A program made the position numbers and the translations under genes. A DNA stretch of 64,000 nt from Chitinophagaceae bacterium (GTDB lineage Bacteria > Bacteroidota > Bacteroidia > Chitinophagales > Chitinophagaceae), in NCBI GenBank assembly GCA_016699815.1, contig CP065012.1, positions 186,001 through 250,000 on the forward strand, read 5' to 3'. This document shows positions 27,176 to 35,163 of the stretch, piece after piece. Position 1 is the first letter of the stretch, and every line of letters begins with the position of its first letter. Below the pieces are notes generated by a model that searched no databases, was not told the DNA's origin, and saw only the letters and a list, made by a program, of their open reading frames with translations.

Positions 27176-27463
27176 TCAACGGTTTTCAATTCCTTTTAAA
27201 TAGTGAGGTACAATATTCTTTTCGCTATTAATTACAGCTACCAGGCTTTTTAATGGATATTTTTTATAGCGTTTTTCGGCGCTTAGCGCTTCTTTTTTTG
27301 TGGTAAAAGATATTATACAAACCAGTTTCCATGGCATTTTTTTTGAGGTATACTTACTCAAACCATTATTATGGAAAATTAGCCGAAGCGAAGGGTTTTC
27401 AGAGTATCCTTTGTAATAGCTGCTGTCAACATCGCTTTGCAATATGTAAACATAAAATGCCAT
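27176..27463 (-). CDS. GIY-YIG nuclease family protein, array copy C (next to tRNA-Ser)
   Basis: 95 residues from the ATG at 27463 (MAFYVYILQS). All GIY-YIG landmarks are present: VYI, YYKG, the Arg in SLRL and the Glu in ALSAEKRY. Homologues are single-domain nucleases found alone or as the catalytic part of homing endonucleases. Read in the direction of transcription it lies 75 bp after the end of tRNA-Ser, behind a strong hairpin terminator, and no TAnnTTTG box is visible between that hairpin and the ATG; expression may depend on read-through. Its stop codon falls inside the copied tRNA anticodon stem. Confidence 0.82.
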   Translation of the reverse strand: MAFYVYILQSDVDSSYYKGYSENPSLRLIFHNNGLSKYTSKKMPWKLVCIISFTTKKEALSAEKRYKKYPLKSLVAVINSEKNIVPHYLKGIENR

Positions 27464-27476
27464 TAAAATAGTTTGA

Positions 27477-27511
27477 AATAAAAAACCCAAAATCATTACG
27501 ATTTCGGGTTT
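27477..27511 (-). terminator. Intrinsic terminator downstream of tRNA-Ser
   Basis: On the minus strand a 12-bp stem (aaacccgaaatc with gattttgggttt, one G-T pair) closes a gtaat loop and is followed by a T run. It starts 28 bp after the tRNA 3' end and would end the tRNA transcript before the GIY-YIG gene. Each unit repeats it. Confidence 0.7.
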
Positions 27512-27538
27512 CTTAAATTGTTTTAAAATGCCATCCAG

Positions 27539-27623
27539 CGGAGAGAGAGGGATTCGAACCCCCGGAGGCTTTCACCTCAACGGTTTTCAAGACCGCCGCA
27601 TTCGACCGCTCTGCCATCTCTCC
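27539..27623 (-). tRNA. tRNA-Ser(UGA)
   Basis: 85 nt. The acceptor ggagaga pairs with tctctcc; the anticodon loop CTTGAAA gives anticodon UGA; the long class II variable arm is ggtgaaagcctcc; the T loop is TTCGAAT; the discriminator is G. CCA is not encoded. It is the only complete member of the array: three more 3' halves lie downstream without 5' halves. Confidence 0.95.
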
Positions 27624-27675
27624 GCCGCAAAAGTAAGGTTTGAAAGTTTTTCTACAAAACCTTTTTCATTTTCTG

Positions 27676-30600
27676 TTATAAAAATATTATTCTTTCTGTA
27701 AATATATGGCCCGTTGCCTCATCTCTTATATGTAATAGATAAATTCCGGGCTGTATGGTATTGGTTCGTTTAATTTGCAGTTGGTTGCCCGCTGCAGCCG
27801 TATATTTCTGTTCTGTAACCATGCGGCCTGTGGCATCAAAGCATTTAATGGCATAACTGCGGTTTTCTTTTATATTAAAGCTAATATTGATAAAATCTTT
27901 GGCTGGGTTGGGGTATACAAATATTTCCCTTTGCTGCTCAGTGGCCAGTGATACTATGTTACTATAGCTAAACCTGCCATCTAAATCTACCATTTTAAGG
28001 CGGTAAAAATTCCTTCCTGCAAGCGGCGATTTATCTTTAAAAGTGTAACTCAATAGCTGGTTGGAGTTGCCAATTGCAGCAACCCTTCCTACGGGCTGGT
28101 AAGCACCAATTGAATTTTTTCTTTCAATAATAAAATGCAACAGGTTTGTTTCCGAAAGCGTTTTCCAATATAAATTATTTATGCTGCTTTCTCTTCTTCC
28201 GGTAAATGATGCCAGCTTTAATGGTAGTATCATATAGCAATCTCCTACAAGGTTATACGTGTAGGTACGTTCAATACACCCATTGTTTATAGAAAGGTAG
28301 CAAACATAAATTCCAGTATCACCAATCATCACCTGGGGAATATTAATATGGTTGGCAATACCTAAAAAAGTACTGTCTATTGCATCAATAGTTTGTTTTT
28401 TATACCATCGGTAAGATGCGCCATAAATATAATCCACAGATAAAGTTGTAGGCTCCATCAGGCAGTTATTATTAGCCACAATTCCATTTAAAGCAAGTGG
28501 TAAAATACTGCCATCTCCAAGTGAAGCATTACCGCAGGCATCTACAACTCTTAGCCTTATTAATGAATACATATTGCCATTATTGATGGTAAACACAGGG
28601 CTTGCCTGCGGTGCCGTAATTATTGAAGGTATAGATGGAGTACTGCCTATTATTTCATACATAAATGGCCCAATACCATTATGTACTTGTGCCGAAATAC
28701 TAAAACCTCCAATATCGCATTGAAAAGCCTGGCCGTTTGCCAGCGATGGGAATTGATAGGGATGAATGTTTACCGTATCAAAATAACTCCAGCCACAGAG
28801 GTTTTCACTGCTTCTGATAATATAAGTACCAGGTTCAAGGTCTGTGAATTCTACCTGTACTCCATTATTGCTTGTTGGTAAAATACCCGGCCAAAAATAG
28901 GTGCCGTTTCGGGCAATAATGGTACTACTGATGGATCCCATATTGGTAATTATAGAACCATGTATATCTCCAGAGCCATTTACCCATGATGCACCCGGGC
29001 ATTTATTTTGTACGGTATAACTCCTGCTAAATTGCCCAAATGGTGCGGCCATTAATAATGTATCTGCTCCACCACAATTATCCGATACCACAATGGTATA
29101 CATTAAACTATCCGGTAAGCCGGGGATACTGTCAATATAGGCACTACTGCTATTGTAGGTTGCAGTAAATAATGTAGTATGATCGGGGTTATATATTACT
29201 AAATGATAAGGCATGGTGGTTCCTGTAAAACTTAATTGAAAATTAGCATATCCCAAAGCACATGATTTGGAAGGGTAACCGGTTATTTCAATGGGTTGTT
29301 TAGGCTGGTAAAAGCATTTTTTTACAATGCTATCAAAGCAGGCATCTTTTACCGTTATACAATAATTACCATAAGTCAAATTGGCAAATACACCAGTAGT
29401 GTTGCAGGACATTAACACATTGGATGCATTATACAGGCAAAATGTAGGGTTGGTATAATTTTGAAGGTTGGTTACCCTTGCTGTAAAACGTGTACAGGTA
29501 AAATTGCTTGTATTTATTTCCCAATCTAATAAAGGCACAAGTTGATCTACACTTATGCAAGAGCGGAACAATGTATCGGGGCAATTATTTCTTACAGTTA
29601 CACAATACTGGCCATAAGATAACCCGGTAAAAATGCCACTGGAGTCGCATGCAATAAGGCTATCTAAAGAATTATAGAGGCAATACTCTCCTACGCCATT
29701 GCTGCTAAATGCCGTTAAAGTAAAACTGTTACAAGTACGGTCTCTTACATCAAGAGCTAGGTCGTTGGTAATAACCGGTGCAGGAATGTTTTCGCAAACC
29801 GTTAATGTTGTATCCCGGCATTCATCATGCATGGTTACGCAATAATTACCAATAGGTATGCTGTCAAAAATTCCTGTTGCATTGCAGGTAATTAAAGTAC
29901 CTACGCTATCATAAAGGCAAAATAAAGGGTTGTACACCGAATCGCCATTTACCGTAAGCGTTACCATATTACAAGTTAAATAATGTGTGGTAAAACCACC
30001 CAGTGTTGGCATAGGCTGTATGGCTTCAAAGCAACGTGTAATTGTGGTATCGGTACATGAATCTTTTATTTTGATACAATAATTTCCATACGGTAAGTCA
30101 GCAAAAACTCCAGTATTGTTGCAGGCCAGCAATGAGTCTGCAGGAGTATAGATACAATACTGGGGGTTATATATATTTAACTGGCCGGTAATAGTTGCCG
30201 TAAATGTAGAGCAGGCCAGGTTACTGATATCTACTGCCTGGTCAACAGACGATAATGGTGGCGAAGCAGTAAAGCACCTGATAAGGGTAGAATCAGTACA
30301 TGAATCATAGGCCTGTATGCAATAAGTGCCATAGGGCAATAAATCAAATACGCCTGTGCTGTTGCAGCTTAGTAAATTATTGGCTGTATCATAAAGGCAA
30401 AAATTTGCGCCAAAAAAATTAACGATATTGGTTACCGAAGCAGTAAATGTACCACAGGTAAAATTGCTTAATGCTACTTGTTGCCCCAGGCTTGGATAAG
30501 AATTAAGATGAACCGTACCGTTTTTAATAATTCCACAATTGTCTTTTACAACAATATCAAAGGTACCGTCGGGAGGTAGTGTAAAGGTAAAATATGGAGT

Positions 30601-31335
30601 TGTTTGCCAGGTAGTATCTCCTGGAGCCAATACAACACCATAAGTAAAATTTTGGAGTTCGCCAGTTATATTATTGTTGCCCAAAATATCCCTTACGAGA
30701 ATGTAGCCTGTTACTTCGGTGCATGAAGTCCGGGTAAAGGGATAGGCTTCAATCCACCACTCATAATTATTGATGGTAATTTGCCGGGTTTGAATACCTC
30801 CACAGGAATCTCTTAGTTCAATAGTGTAATTACCTGCAATAAGGTTGGTAAAATTACCAGTACTGTTAGTAGTGCCTACACCCATTGGAGAAGGGGCAAC
30901 TATTGAAAATGAAAAAGGCGCCCGGCCATTGGCAATACTATCTAAAAAAATTGCCCCATTTGCTGCATTATCGCAGGTTACATCTTTTTTCCTGATGCTA
31001 AAGCGTGGATCGAGGTATGAGCCCGGAACAACAACACGTAAAATAGAATCGGTACAGTTGGTATTAATATCGGTTACATAAACGGTATAAGTACCGGCTG
31101 GCAAACCTGTAATTGAATCGGTGGTAGTATAGTTGGTATTAATAGTTCCGGAAACCTTGTACTTATAATCACCGCTGCCTCCCATCGCCCTTATTTTTAT
31201 TGAGCCTGTAGCAGCACATCTCGATTCAAATGGCTTGCAGAAGGCTTGCAAAAGGGAGCAATCCTGGCTTAATGCGGTATTCCACAAAAAACCAAAACAC
31301 AACATTGCAAGCAGTTGTTTGTAGAGTTTGTTCAT
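27676..31335 (-). CDS. T9SS-secreted protein with five Cys-rich repeat modules
   Basis: 1219 residues. Signal peptide to about residue 24 (NTALSQ). Residues 40-290 hold SprB-like beta modules (GDYKYKVSGTINTNYTTT, AGTYTVYVTD, AGNYTIELRD). Residues 292-690 hold five modules of about 79 residues. The last 75 residues (VYPNPAKDFINISFNI ... PGIYLLHI) form a T9SS type A sorting domain. The domain before it (LKLASFTGRRESSINNLYWKT, FYRLKMVDLDGRFSYSNIV) is common in such proteins. It should be exported and anchored or released at the cell surface; the function is unknown. It lies 52 bp from tRNA-Ser on the same strand. Confidence 0.88.
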   Translation of the reverse strand: MNKLYKQLLAMLCFGFLWNTALSQDCSLLQAFCKPFESRCAATGSIKIRAMGGSGDYKYKVSGTINTNYTTTDSITGLPAGTYTVYVTDINTNCTDSILRVVVPGSYLDPRFSIRKKDVTCDNAANGAIFLDSIANGRAPFSFSIVAPSPMGVGTTNSTGNFTNLIAGNYTIELRDSCGGIQTRQITINNYEWWIEAYPFTRTSCTEVTGYILVRDILGNNNITGELQNFTYGVVLAPGDTTWQTTPYFTFTLPPDGTFDIVVKDNCGIIKNGTVHLNSYPSLGQQVALSNFTCGTFTASVTNIVNFFGANFCLYDTANNLLSCNSTGVFDLLPYGTYCIQAYDSCTDSTLIRCFTASPPLSSVDQAVDISNLACSTFTATITGQLNIYNPQYCIYTPADSLLACNNTGVFADLPYGNYCIKIKDSCTDTTITRCFEAIQPMPTLGGFTTHYLTCNMVTLTVNGDSVYNPLFCLYDSVGTLITCNATGIFDSIPIGNYCVTMHDECRDTTLTVCENIPAPVITNDLALDVRDRTCNSFTLTAFSSNGVGEYCLYNSLDSLIACDSSGIFTGLSYGQYCVTVRNNCPDTLFRSCISVDQLVPLLDWEINTSNFTCTRFTARVTNLQNYTNPTFCLYNASNVLMSCNTTGVFANLTYGNYCITVKDACFDSIVKKCFYQPKQPIEITGYPSKSCALGYANFQLSFTGTTMPYHLVIYNPDHTTLFTATYNSSSAYIDSIPGLPDSLMYTIVVSDNCGGADTLLMAAPFGQFSRSYTVQNKCPGASWVNGSGDIHGSIITNMGSISSTIIARNGTYFWPGILPTSNNGVQVEFTDLEPGTYIIRSSENLCGWSYFDTVNIHPYQFPSLANGQAFQCDIGGFSISAQVHNGIGPFMYEIIGSTPSIPSIITAPQASPVFTINNGNMYSLIRLRVVDACGNASLGDGSILPLALNGIVANNNCLMEPTTLSVDYIYGASYRWYKKQTIDAIDSTFLGIANHINIPQVMIGDTGIYVCYLSINNGCIERTYTYNLVGDCYMILPLKLASFTGRRESSINNLYWKTLSETNLLHFIIERKNSIGAYQPVGRVAAIGNSNQLLSYTFKDKSPLAGRNFYRLKMVDLDGRFSYSNIVSLATEQQREIFVYPNPAKDFINISFNIKENRSYAIKCFDATGRMVTEQKYTAAAGNQLQIKRTNTIQPGIYLLHIRDEATGHIFTERIIFL
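29266..30462 (-). repeat. Coding repeat: five ~79-residue Cys-rich modules
   Basis: Each module follows a plan of TC-xTFTA, then CLY, then L-x-CN-x-TG-x-F, then LPYG-x-YC and DSC-x-D, with about six Cys in fixed places. Module 3 has IPIG for LPYG and module 4 has NNC for DSC, so the copies have diverged and are not recent duplicates. The conserved Cys suggest disulphide-braced beta domains. Confidence 0.8.
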
Positions 31336-31516
31336 AGTAGCTAATTGGATGAAACAAATAATTGCTTTCGGTTAGCATAAAAAGCAGGGGTAAATTGCCT
31401 ATTATACGATATGCTAACGGTAGATGTAGGGGCTTTATTATAACCGGGTTAGGCAAAATTTAATTTGTAATAAAACAACTACAAGTTGGCCGAATAGCGG
31501 CTACATCCGGCTAATT

Positions 31517-33877
31517 TTAAAACCTGAAATTCCAGGTAACAGACGGAATTATGGGAAATATAGAAACTTGTTTTCCCTGTATTTTCAGGCTTCCGTTGTA
31601 TGGGCTGCCGGTTTGGTCGAAATAGATGAAATAAGGGTTTTTTCTGCTATATATGTTATAAGCGCCAAAAACCCACTGCGATTGCCATTTGCGGTTTTTA
31701 TTTTTAAGTGGAGTTAATATTGCCGCAAAATCCAGCCGGTGGTATGCTGGTAAACGGTATTGGTTTATTTTACTGTACTCCTGCGTTAAAATGCCATCAT
31801 AAATATAAAAATTAACCGGTAGTGTAAATGCATTTCCGGTACCATAAACAAAAGTTGCCGAGAGCTTCCATTTTGCATTGAGTTCATACATGGCCACTAC
31901 ACTTAAGTCATGCCTCCTGTCAAATTTAGCCGGAAATTTTTGGCCATCATTTAGTTCCGGAAATTTTCTCCAGGTTTGGCTTAGGGTATAGCCTATCCAT
32001 CCGGTGAGTTTGCCTTTTAATTTATTTACAAAAAACTCAGTGCCATAACTCCAACCCTTTCCAAAAGTAAAATCTTCTTCAGTATCTCTTAAAGTACTGG
32101 GTGTATAACCTTCTCTATATTCTATTTGGTTTTGCATTTGCTTATAATACAACTCTACAGAAGTTTCATAAGTGCCGTTTTTGAAATTTTTATATATGCC
32201 AGCAGCATATAACCAGGATATTTGTGGCTTTACCAAATAGGTACTGGGCACCCAAATATCTGTGGGTAAAGTAGTGCCTGCATTGCTCACCAGGTGAATA
32301 AATTGCAGGTTCCTTGTTACCGATGCTTTTAAGGATGTGGCTTCATTAAGGCTGTGCCTTAATGTAAACCTTGGTTCCAATCCAGTATAAGTTATAATTT
32401 TTTTGCCATTACCAAATACTGTACTGTCGGTGCGGTTACCATCATCATCTGTAGTATAAATTTTATAAGGCCCAATTTGTTGAAAAAAGCTATATCGCAA
32501 GCCCAGATGCACCCTTATTTTGGAGTTTATGTCCCAATCGTCCTGTACATATAATGCGGCTTCGTGTGCAAATTTTACCTGTGCATTTAAAGGATTAAAT
32601 ACTACCGAATCCTGCCTGCCACTTACTACCGAAGGGGTAAATTTATGATAAGTATAAAGGGCTCCAAATTTTAGCTTGTGGTTAGATGCCGGGTAAAAAT
32701 CAAAATCGGTTTTGGCATTTATGTCCCTGATGCCCGAATTTAGTTTTACTTCAAAATCGTTTTGCGCTCCGGAAAATTTAAAATTATAATCGTTATAAAC
32801 CAAAGTAGTATTGGCAAACAGTTTATTGTTGAAAACATGGTTCCAGCGCAGGGTTCCGGTAGCATTTCCCCAGGGTATATTTACTTTAAAACTTAGTTTT
32901 GCATTGCGAAAATCAAATACATCCCTTCCAAAATAACCGCTGATATAGAGCCTGTCTTTTTCGCTAAACTGGTAATTGAATTTAGCATTGAGATCGTAAA
33001 AATAATATCCCGATCCATAAAACTGGCTCTCTTTTTTTACAAATGGTTTTGCCAGTGCATCTACATAAGTGCGCCTTGCCGATAAAATAAATGACGATTT
33101 ATTTTTTACTACAGGGCCTTGTATGGAAAAACGGCTGGCAACCAACCCTATGCCACCTTCTACCTGCAATTTTTGGTTATTGCCTTCCTTCATAGATATA
33201 TCCAGCACACTGCTCAACCTTCCGCCATATTGGGCAGGCATACCGCCTTTAATTAGCGTTACATTTTTTATGGCATCGGCATTAAATATGGAAAAAAATC
33301 CAAAAAGGTGGCCGGTATTGTAAACTACGGCGTCATCCAATATAATTAAATTTTGATCTGCTCCGCCACCCCGTACATATATTCCTGCCGTGCCTTCACC
33401 TGCATTCCTTATGCCGGGCAGCAGTTGAATGGTTTTTAAAATATCTACCTCACCCAAAAAAGCAGGAATGGTTTTTAGTTGATCCACTGGCAAAGTAACC
33501 CTGCCCATTTGTGCGGATTTTACATTGCCCGATTTTTTGGATACTACCACTACTTCTTCGGTTAATGCCTTTACAGGATACAGGGAAATATTGATTGAGG
33601 TATCCCTGGTTAATGAAAAAGAAAAATTTTGGGCCTTATATCCTACATAAGAATAGTAAACCTCCTGCTTGCCTGCAGCAAAAGAAATAGAATAAAATCC
33701 GTAAGCATTTGTTGTGATGCCTTTTGATAAGCCCTTAACAGCAATAGTAGCACCTATTAATGATTCACCAGATATTGCATCTTTTACATAACCGCTAATG
33801 GTATGCTTTTGCGCATACAAAGCAGGAGCCTGCATGTAGCAAACAATAAAAAAAACAACAATTTTACGCATGCACAT
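31517..33877 (-). CDS. TonB-dependent outer-membrane receptor with carboxypeptidase-like N-terminal domain
   Basis: 786 residues. Signal peptide (about 1-22, ending LYAQ). A carboxypeptidase-regulatory-like beta domain (HTISGYVKDAISGESLIGATIAV) is followed by a plug (IPAFLGEVDILKTIQLLPG, GIYVRGGGADQNLIILDD) and a beta-barrel ending in the aromatic VTWNFRF. It lacks the SusC signature and no SusD partner is adjacent, so it is probably not a polysaccharide-utilisation SusC. The substrate is unknown. It lies 41 bp after a DUF3347 gene on the same strand, which may point to metal uptake, but that is weak. Confidence 0.9.
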   Translation of the reverse strand: MCMRKIVVFFIVCYMQAPALYAQKHTISGYVKDAISGESLIGATIAVKGLSKGITTNAYGFYSISFAAGKQEVYYSYVGYKAQNFSFSLTRDTSINISLYPVKALTEEVVVVSKKSGNVKSAQMGRVTLPVDQLKTIPAFLGEVDILKTIQLLPGIRNAGEGTAGIYVRGGGADQNLIILDDAVVYNTGHLFGFFSIFNADAIKNVTLIKGGMPAQYGGRLSSVLDISMKEGNNQKLQVEGGIGLVASRFSIQGPVVKNKSSFILSARRTYVDALAKPFVKKESQFYGSGYYFYDLNAKFNYQFSEKDRLYISGYFGRDVFDFRNAKLSFKVNIPWGNATGTLRWNHVFNNKLFANTTLVYNDYNFKFSGAQNDFEVKLNSGIRDINAKTDFDFYPASNHKLKFGALYTYHKFTPSVVSGRQDSVVFNPLNAQVKFAHEAALYVQDDWDINSKIRVHLGLRYSFFQQIGPYKIYTTDDDGNRTDSTVFGNGKKIITYTGLEPRFTLRHSLNEATSLKASVTRNLQFIHLVSNAGTTLPTDIWVPSTYLVKPQISWLYAAGIYKNFKNGTYETSVELYYKQMQNQIEYREGYTPSTLRDTEEDFTFGKGWSYGTEFFVNKLKGKLTGWIGYTLSQTWRKFPELNDGQKFPAKFDRRHDLSVVAMYELNAKWKLSATFVYGTGNAFTLPVNFYIYDGILTQEYSKINQYRLPAYHRLDFAAILTPLKNKNRKWQSQWVFGAYNIYSRKNPYFIYFDQTGSPYNGSLKIQGKQVSIFPIIPSVTWNFRF

Positions 33878-33918
33878 TATTTAAATGAATGCCGGAAAAA
33901 CAGGAAATAAAAAAATAA

Positions 33919-34533
33919 TTATTTGGCAGTAACCGAATCTTTAATTTCGCCGCAATGCAACATGCCGGCTTTGTATTTGGGATGTTTTTTTCCAAGGTAA
34001 GGATTCATTATTTCATCGGAATAGCTCAGCCAGTCTGCACCTTCGGTATCGTTAAAGGCCATTGGGCAGTGCTGCAAATACAATTTTTTTCCCTCGTAAT
34101 TAATAGATTGGAAAAAGGCCGGGTACATAATTTGTGTTGCCATGCTAAAGTCCTTCCTCATTTCGGTAATGTCGGTTTGCTTTAATAAAGAAACAATATT
34201 GGATTGAATATCGGCAATACTTGCTTTAGCGGTTTCCACCACGGCGCCAGAATCGCTTTTCATTTCATCTGCATTTATTGAATCAAGCGCTTGTACAAAA
34301 TCTGATGCATGCATTTTTACAGCAGCGGTATCGGCATTTACAAATGCATCTTTCATGGCAAGATAATGGTCAACCGCATTTTCAATACGCTTATTAAAAT
34401 TGGGGGAATGTACCGATTGCTTAATGGGTTTTTCCGAAGTATCTACTTTTTTATCATCTTTTTTCTTGCCATAAAAAAAATACATACCCAGGGCAATTAT
34501 TAATAACACAAGCAGTATCAAAAATCTTTTCAT
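33919..34533 (-). CDS. DUF3347 domain-containing membrane-anchored protein
   Basis: 204 residues from the ATG at 34533 (MKRFLILLVLLIIALGMYFFYG, an N-terminal anchor). An ATG 13 codons upstream is open, but the promoter box at 34550-34557 lies between the two. The DUF3347 domain spans about 45-160 (VDHYLAMKDAFVNADT, then MRKDFSMATQIMYP) and ends LYLQHCPMAFNDTEGADWLS with MLHCGEI near the C-terminus. The family is often found in copper-related proteins such as CusB-type C-terminal extensions; the Cys-Pro-Met and His-Cys pairs could bind metal. It precedes the TonB receptor gene. Confidence 0.82.
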   Translation of the reverse strand: MKRFLILLVLLIIALGMYFFYGKKKDDKKVDTSEKPIKQSVHSPNFNKRIENAVDHYLAMKDAFVNADTAAVKMHASDFVQALDSINADEMKSDSGAVVETAKASIADIQSNIVSLLKQTDITEMRKDFSMATQIMYPAFFQSINYEGKKLYLQHCPMAFNDTEGADWLSYSDEIMNPYLGKKHPKYKAGMLHCGEIKDSVTAK

Positions 34534-34549
34534 AATGTAAATATTTTTG

Positions 34550-34557
34550 CAAAAATA
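34550..34557 (-). promoter_or_regulatory. -7 box for the DUF3347 gene; decides its start
   Basis: The minus strand reads TATTTTTG (TAnnTTTG) 16 nt upstream of the ATG at 34533 and downstream of the alternative ATG at 34572. Confidence 0.5.
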
Positions 34558-34662
34558 TGACTTATTGCCCACTTGTAATTTTAGTGTATCAACAGGCTAT
34601 TGAAACTTATATTTTATGGATATGTATTTTTTGTATTTATCTTTACGGATATAAAATTTTAT

Positions 34663-35154
34663 ATGGCTATTAGAATTTTTATTACCGGCGGAACCTTTGA
34701 TAAAGAATATAATGAGTTAAATGGTGAATTGTTTTTTAAAGACACCCACATGAGCGATTTGCTGGAAATGGGCCGCAACCGGGTGGATGTGGAAATAAGA
34801 ACACTTATGATGGTGGACAGCCTGGAAATGACGAATGAAGACAGGGAGTTAATTATTCACCAATGCAATAACTGTGAAGAAGACAATATTGTAATTACCC
34901 ACGGCACCGATACTATGACCGAAACGGCAAAACTCCTGGCCAATAAGGTAAAAGATAAAACCATTATTCTTACCGGCGCTATGATCCCCATAAAATTTGG
35001 CAGTTCCGACGGTTTGTTTAATTTAGGGAGCGCACTTGCTTTTGCCCAAAGCCTTCCGCAAGGCGTTTATATTGCTATGAATGGCAGATTTTTTAATGCA
35101 GATAATGTAAGAAAAAACAAACAAACTGGCTTTTTTGAAGAAAGCAAATCTTAG
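34663..35154 (+). CDS. Short asparaginase-like protein (N-terminal asparaginase domain only)
   Basis: 163 residues from the ATG at 34663 (MAIRIFITGGTFDKEY); the frame is open 21 codons further up, but a TATCTTTA box lies in that stretch. It has both Thr motifs of type I/II asparaginases, TGGTF near residue 9 and ITHGTDTMTETA near residue 77, plus ILTGAMIPIKFGSSD. It lacks the roughly 150-residue C-terminal domain of normal asparaginases (about 330 residues). Such short forms are annotated as asparaginase domain-containing proteins; activity on asparagine is unproven. It overlaps no neighbour and converges on hutU. Confidence 0.82.
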   Translation: MAIRIFITGGTFDKEYNELNGELFFKDTHMSDLLEMGRNRVDVEIRTLMMVDSLEMTNEDRELIIHQCNNCEEDNIVITHGTDTMTETAKLLANKVKDKTIILTGAMIPIKFGSSDGLFNLGSALAFAQSLPQGVYIAMNGRFFNADNVRKNKQTGFFEESKS

Positions 35155-35163
35155 CACGAAAAA

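Larger units (their letters stand above)
26295..27565 (-). repeat. Tandem array: three ~410-bp units delimited by four 42-bp copies of the tRNA-Ser 3' end
   Basis: 42-bp direct repeats lie at 26295-26336, 26705-26746, 27114-27155 and 27524-27565 (spacing 410, 409, 410). They cover the T arm, acceptor 3' strand and 15 bp downstream of tRNA-Ser(UGA); the first copy differs by one base at 26308. Each unit, read in tRNA direction, holds a hairpin terminator, a GIY-YIG gene, and tRNA sequence from the anticodon loop (ttgaaaaccgttga) to the 3' end. In the three distal copies the variable arm is replaced by a palindrome with 11-bp arms (gatcccgacac). Only the copy at 27539-27623 has a 5' half. The units are nearly identical, so the amplification is recent. 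Confidence 0.9.

Noticed and set aside
26295..27565. A CRISPR array
   Set aside because: The repeats are 42 bp but the intervals are ~368 bp, nearly identical and protein-coding; this is a tandem duplication.
31517..33877. SusC-type polysaccharide-utilisation locus
   Set aside because: The receptor lacks SusC-specific features and there is no SusD gene or glycan-enzyme cluster beside it; the GH35 gene lies more than 13 kb away.
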